From DASUPK01 sp963821705 (GTDB lineage: Bacteria > Actinomycetota > Thermoleophilia > Solirubrobacterales > 70-9), in NCBI GenBank assembly GCA_963821705.1, contig CAWGEV010000004.1:234652-298651 (forward strand): a stretch of DNA of 64,000 nucleotides. Direction: 5' to 3'. Position 1 is the stretch's first letter. Each line of letters begins with the position of its first letter. This document shows, in pieces, positions 59,762 to 64,000 of this stretch. A program made the translations under genes and the position numbers. Below the pieces are notes generated by a model that was not told the origin of the DNA, searched no databases, and saw only the letters and a list, made by a program, of their open reading frames with translations.

Positions 59762-62552
59762 TTGGACGCGGCGGAACCACTACTAGAATCGCCGCGGAGG
59801 TCCCAAACGAGCACGGCAGCCGCCATCAGGTACGTCTACGAGTTCGATCAGGGCTCGCGCGAGATGCGCGACTTGCTCGGCGGCAAGGGCGCCAACCTCG
59901 CCGAGATGACCCGTGTGCTCGGCCCCGACCGCGTCCCCGCCGGGTTCACGATCACCACCGAGGCCTGCGTCGCATACATGGGCTCTGGAGGGGAGATGCC
60001 GGAGGGGCTCGACGCTCAGATCGATGAGGCCCTGGCGCGGCTGGAGCTGAGGGCGGGCCGCGCGCTCGGGGACCCCGGCGATCCCCTGCTGGTTTCGGTG
60101 CGCTCGGGCGCGAGGACCTCGATGCCGGGCATGCTCGACACGATCCTCAACCTCGGGCTGAATGACCGCTCCGTCGAGGGCCTCGCCGCCCGCACCGGGA
60201 ACGAGCGCTTCGCTCGCGATTCGCACCGGCGCCTGGCACAGATGTTCGGAAACGTGGTCAGGGGCATCCCCGGGGAGCGCTTCGAGGACGCGATCGCCGA
60301 GGCCAAGAGCGAGGCCCGGGTGGAGTTGGACACCGACCTCGACGCCGGGCGGCTGCACGCGCTGAAGGATCGCTTCGAGCAGATCTATCGCGAGGAGACA
60401 GGCGAGGATTTCCCCGAGAATCCGCGGGCGCAGCTCTCCGACGCGATCCGCGCCGTGTTCGACTCGTGGCAGGGCAGGCGGGCGGTCGAGTACCGGCGGC
60501 TGAACGGGATCCCCGACAGTTGGGGGACCGCCGTCAACGTGCAGCAGATGGTGTTCGGGAACAAGGGCGCGGACTCGGGGTCGGGCGTCGCTTTCAGCCG
60601 CGACGAAATGACCGGTGGGCCCGAGCCATCCGGCGACTACCTCGCCAATGCGCAGGGGGAGGACGTGGTCTCCGGCGTGCGCAACACCCAGACCCTCGAC
60701 GAGATGGCACGGCTGGTCCCTGGCGCCCACGATGAGCTGAGCGAGGCGCTGCGGACGCTGGAGTCGCATTACCGTGACATGCAGGACGTCGAGTTCACTG
60801 TCGAGGAGGGCCGCCTCTACCTGCTGCAGACCCGCAACGCGAAGCGGCCCGCCCAGGCGGCGGTTCGCTTCGCGGTGGATGCAGTCGCCGAGGGTCTGCT
60901 CGACAGGGCAGGTGCGCTCGGGACGATCGACGCCGGCAGGCTCGACGCGCTCCTGCATCCCACCTTCGACCCCGAGAGGGAGTACGAGGTCCTGGCCCGG
61001 GGCGTGGCTGCCTCGCCGGGCGCAGCGCGCGGCGCGATCGTGTTCACCGCCGCAGAGGCCGTCGAGCGGGGCGGCTCGGGCGAGGACGTGATCCTGGTGC
61101 GCCCCTTCACCGAGGCCGAGGACGTCGCAGGGTTCGCCGCCGCCCGGGGGATCCTCACCTCCGAAGGCGGCAAAGCCTCGCACGCCGCGCTCGTGGCCCG
61201 CGGCATGGGGAGGCCGTGCGTGTGCGGCGCATCCGAGCTCAACATCGACATCGGCCAGGGCCTGGTGCACGTCAACGGCCATGAGCTTCGCGGCGGCCAG
61301 ATGATCGCCATCAACGGCTCCACCGGGGCGATCACCCTCGACGACGTGCCGCTGATCACCCCGGAGATCTCCGAGGAGTTCCGCACGGTGCTCGGCTGGG
61401 CGGACGAGCTGCGCCGGCTGCAGGTAAGGGCCAACGCGGACACGCCGGAGGACGCGGCACGGGCCCGGAGTTTTGGCGCCGAGGGGATCGGCCTCTGCCG
61501 CACCGAGCATATGTTCTTCGGTGGTGATCGAGACCGGCTGGTGAAGGAGATGTTCGTTGCGGCCGAGGAGTGGCGGCGCGCGCTGATCGCCTCGTCCGAA
61601 ACCGACGAGGAGACCTCGCGCGAAGCGGCGAGGCTGGCCGAGGAGACGGAGGGCCACTTCCGGGAGACGCTCGAGCAGCTCCGTGCCCTACAGCAATCGG
61701 ATTTCGAGGGGATCTTCCGGGCGATGCAGGGAATGCCGGTGACGATCAGACTGCTCGACCCGCCACTGCACGAGTTCCTCCCCGCGGAGCACTTCGAAGC
61801 CGAGCTGGCAGCGATCCGGCGGAAGGGCGCCGACCGCAACCAGATCGAGCGGGTCCAGCGCACCGTGGCACTGGTCCGCGAGCTGCACGAGGAGAACCCG
61901 ATGCTCGGCACGCGGGGGGTGCGGCTGGCGATCCTCTACCCGCCGCTCTACGAGATGCAGGTCAAGGCGATTATCGAGGCTGCTGCTGCGGCGACGGCTG
62001 AGGGCGAGGGGGCTCGCGTCGAGATCATGCTGCCGCTGATCGCCTACGAGACCGAGCTCGAGCAGGTCCGCGAACTGGTGGTCAGGACGGCCGAGAACAC
62101 CATGCGCGAGCTCGGTGCCGATGTGACCTACCACGTGGGCACGATGCTCGAGTTGCCCAGGGCCTGCCTGGTGGCGGGGCGGATCGCGCGCCACGCCGAC
62201 TTCTTCAGCTTCGGCACCAACGACCTGACCCAGACGGCGATCGGCCTCTCGCGCGACGACGTCGAGGGCCGCTTCCTCGGCCCCTACATCGACCGCGGCA
62301 TCCTCGACCGCAGCCCGTTCGAGACGCTCGACGAGCCGGGTGTCGGGGAGCTGGTCAGGATCGGCGTGGAGCGCGGCAGGGCGGCCAACCCGGAGCTGAC
62401 GATGGGCATCTGCGGCGAGCACGGCGGCTGACCCGGAGAGCATCCGATTCTTCCATCGGGCCGGGTTGGACTATGTGAGCTGCTCGCCCTACCGGGTACC
62501 GATCGCGCGAGTAGCAGCCGCCCAGGCTGCGGCGGCCGACATCGAAGGGTGA
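59762..62552 (+). CDS. ppdK: Pyruvate phosphate dikinase (one frame break near the 3' end)
   Basis: About 929 residues after repair. The ATP-grasp domain has LLGGKGANLAEMTRVLGPD and SVRSGARTSMPGMLDTILNL; the phosphohistidine loop is GGKASHAALVARGMGRPCVC; the PEP-utilising barrel has GLCRTEHMFF and SFGTNDLTQTAIGLSRDD. At 62429 an extra T after ICGEHGG ends the frame; the next frame gives the true C-terminus, DPESIRFFHRAGLDYVSCSP, to 62552. The start is unclear: TTG 59762 is taken, and an AAGGAGG lies at 59705. It interconverts pyruvate and PEP with ATP and phosphate, probably for gluconeogenesis from the pyruvate made upstream. Confidence 0.92.
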
Positions 62553-63063
62553 TCGACGGCACCACCACAGGCTTCGAGGAGCGGGTCCGCTCCTGGGAGG
62601 TGGAGTGCCGGACGGTAATGGCAGGGGCGGTCCCACCGAGCATGGCGAGCGCGCCCGACAGGATTCGAACCTGTGACCGGTCCGCGCGCAGGGGAGGCGC
62701 GGTCCAGCGAAACAGCCCGGCTACCCGTTGTCGTCCAAAGCGGTAGCGCTGAAAGCGCGGCGATTGGCGCTTTATGCACCGTATAGCGGGCAAAAGGCGC
62801 CAACTCCCAGAAAGGGGCAGTTGACCGAATACCCGGTTTGCATGGAGGGTGTAGCACAAAGGGCGCTGGCGAGAGGTACCCGTACGCGTGCTGAGGTGGC
62901 TTCAGCGGTCGACGAGACGTCCACCAAGGGGCGAAGTTGGCATCCTGCAAGTGACTCGTCGTCCCGTTTCTAAAGAGGCCTCACACGAGCTCTCACGGCC
63001 TCACTTTGGGTTTGTGCGACAGGCTCCATGGAATGCAGCAGCTTGATCATCGGGTCAGCGGAT
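62553..63063. other. Stretch without a supported protein gene
   Basis: About 510 bases between ppdK and the terminator. The part after 62700 is visibly more AT-rich in places than the surrounding DNA. It contains the tRNA-like fragment described separately and a weak hairpin (GCTACC with GGTAGC, 62721-62748). No open frame looks protein-like: the minus-strand frames reading across the T-arm show the familiar spurious pattern of translated tRNA. Confidence 0.5.
62652..62690 (-). tRNA. tRNA 3'-half-like fragment (T-arm and 3' acceptor strand)
   Basis: On the minus strand the T-arm ACAGG-TTCGAAT-CCTGT is perfect and is followed by CGGGCGC, a fitting 3' acceptor strand. Upstream, CGCGC-CTCCCCT-GCGCG could form an anticodon-like stem with a 7-base loop, but the spacing to the T-arm is too long. 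No D-arm and no matching 5' acceptor strand (GCGCCCG) are found within 350 bases. It is therefore a partial or attachment-site-like tRNA sequence, not a proven working tRNA. Confidence 0.4.
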
Positions 63064-63099
63064 AACCAACCGGCCCGCCACCCGACAGGCCGGTTGGTT
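63064..63099 (-). terminator. Strong hairpin terminator of the broken repeat-stem gene
   Basis: A perfect 12-pair stem, AACCAACCGGCC and GGCCGGTTGGTT, with a 12-base loop. It lies 8 bases past the stop codon at 63108 on the minus strand. There is no long T-run; a short TTAT follows. Confidence 0.65.
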
Positions 63100-63107
63100 T
63101 CCCGAGA

Positions 63108-63605
63108 TCAGCGGAGGGCCACGTACCTGATGTTCTGCTCGCCCACGTTGACCGTGACCGGCCCGGCGGAGTGATTGCAATACATGAGGACCAGCTGGTT
63201 CGCCGCGGGGACGGTGTCGCTCGGCTCATCCACCAGAGGAATGAGTTCGAGAGCATGCCCGGGGTGATCAGAACCAGATCTCCAGGTCAACGCCGGGCGC
63301 GCTGAGAAAGATCTGATTGCAGAACGTCGAGCCGATCGTGGCGCCGTTGGTGACAGTCGCGACCCCGGAGGCCGCGAACTTCGCCTTGGTTACGCTGGCA
63401 CCCGCGAGCTTGCCCACTGTGACCGCGCCGTCGCCGAGCTTGCCGTTGGTGACAGCGCCGTCCTTCAGTTGCTTGGTACCGACGCTGTTCGGCTTCAGCT
63501 CAGCTTGCTGCCTGCGTATGCAGCTCCTCCGAGAGCGAGGAAGAGCGCCAAGCACGCGATTACGGTGCTGGCCCGTGGCAATGGAACGTTTCTGGGACCC
63601 AACAT
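63108..63605 (-). pseudogene. Broken gene for a repeat-stem surface protein
   Basis: The start MLGPRNVPLPRASTVIACLA and the helix ending in GGAAYA match the anchor of the gene at 45008. A tandem repeat of 5 bases (AGCTG AGCTG on the coding strand, 63496-63505) then breaks the frame; deleting one unit joins it to SVGTKQLKDGAVTNGKLGDG, a stem of Gly-Ala-Val/Lys-Leu repeats. A second shift near 63272 (one extra base) leads to the head end NQLVLMYCNHSAGPVTVNVG. Repaired length about 163 residues. The breaks may be real or sequencing artefacts; a hairpin terminator follows. Confidence 0.7.
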
Positions 63606-63782
63606 GAGACTCCCCTCCATTCGGACTTCCGTCCCCAGCTCCCACGCCATTAGCCACGCCCCTTTTCCACCCTATCCGGCCCACGGGCCAAGGGTCGCGC
63701 TTAGCCCACCGGAGACGCGCGGAGCGGCGGCGAGCTCGGCCCTGGGTCCTCCGCCGAGTAGCCTGAGACCGGGAACCAGGTG

Positions 63783-64000
63783 ATGGAGCGGCCGTCGGCT
63801 AATGAACGAGTGGCTCGCGGCAAGGCAGCTCGCGCGAAAGCACGCCGCTCCAGTCACGCCGTCTGGGAGCCGCCCTCCGACGGAACAGAGCCCCGTCGAC
63901 TTGCTGGAGCGGCAGGCGAAGGCCCGCATTCCCGAGCTCGTGCCCATCCGCCACGGGCGCATGCTGGCTTCGCCCTTCAGCTACTACAGGGGAGCGGCCC
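63783..64000 (+). CDS. DUF2252-family protein, N-terminal part (partial, one frame break)
   Basis: The ATG at 63783 gives RVARGKAARAKARRSSHAVW, the usual DUF2252 beginning. Near 63891 a CCCC run shifts the frame; the next frame continues LLERQAKARIPELVPIRHGR and then MLASPFSYYRGAA, the family core, to the window edge. Dropping one C joins the two. DUF2252 proteins are kinase-fold-like proteins of unknown function, common in actinobacteria. The 3' part lies outside the window. Confidence 0.75.
   Translation, partial: MERPSANERVARGKAARAKARRSSHAVWEPPSDGTEPRRLAGAAGEGPHSRARAHPPRAHAGFALQLLQGSG

Noticed and set aside
62284..62950. Minus-strand open frames (191 and 153 codons) right of ppdK
   Set aside because: They read through the tRNA-like T-arm and the antisense of ppdK, the usual spurious translations of tRNA.

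Overview
The window is GC-rich, densely coded DNA with many 1-8 base gene overlaps (ATGA, GTGA, TGATG). Gene content points to an aerobic, heterotrophic actinobacterium, most like the Thermoleophilia/Solirubrobacterales. This is an inference from gene families: a cox1 with an N-terminal two-helix extension, a CtaA-like/CtaB fusion, secreted proteins with Lys/Cys tails or Asp-Leu repeat stems, and a LiaF-LiaS-LiaR-like trio. No rRNA gene is present to confirm it. No phage, insertion sequence or CRISPR array was found.

Layout. 1-12.5 kb: a long minus-strand run, zwf (copy 1) - GH15 glucosidase - GMC oxidoreductase - NDH-2 - aldose epimerase - cyclase - cydA - cydB - zinc peptidase. It looks like a sugar-to-oxygen module ending in a bd-type quinol oxidase. 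12.6-15.2 kb: envelope-stress type PspC/LiaF protein, histidine kinase and response regulator. 15.2-35 kb: central sugar metabolism (pgi, tal, tkt, rpiA, pgl, gnd, zwf copy 2) interleaved with an XRE/nucleotidyltransferase pair, a secreted beta-helix protein, an ArsR - SRPBCC - DUF2182 cluster divergent from two DUF899 genes, an aldo/keto reductase, a cyclophilin and SDRs. Every pentose-phosphate enzyme except ribulose-5-phosphate epimerase is encoded. 35-47 kb: glutamate decarboxylase, P450, TetR regulators, a Pol I-type 5'-3' exonuclease, a RodZ-like protein and small secreted or lipid-binding proteins. 47-56 kb: heme o synthase and a complete aa3-type cytochrome c oxidase cluster with its copper-handling factors. 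56-62.6 kb: a three-gene mesaconyl-CoA/citramalyl-CoA set followed by pyruvate phosphate dikinase. 62.6-64 kb: a tRNA 3'-half-like fragment, a broken repeat-stem protein gene and the start of a DUF2252 gene.

A striking property of the sequence itself is about 19 reading-frame breaks (tal, P450, ctaG, cox3, cox1, cox2, a cupredoxin, ppdK, the right-end genes). Thirteen of them lie in 51.3-55.8 kb. Each is repaired by removing one base (in one case a 5-base repeat unit), mostly inside a short run of identical bases, and all catalytic motifs survive. Systematic base over-calling in the assembly explains this better than gene decay. The affected genes are therefore listed as single CDS features with the breaks noted.
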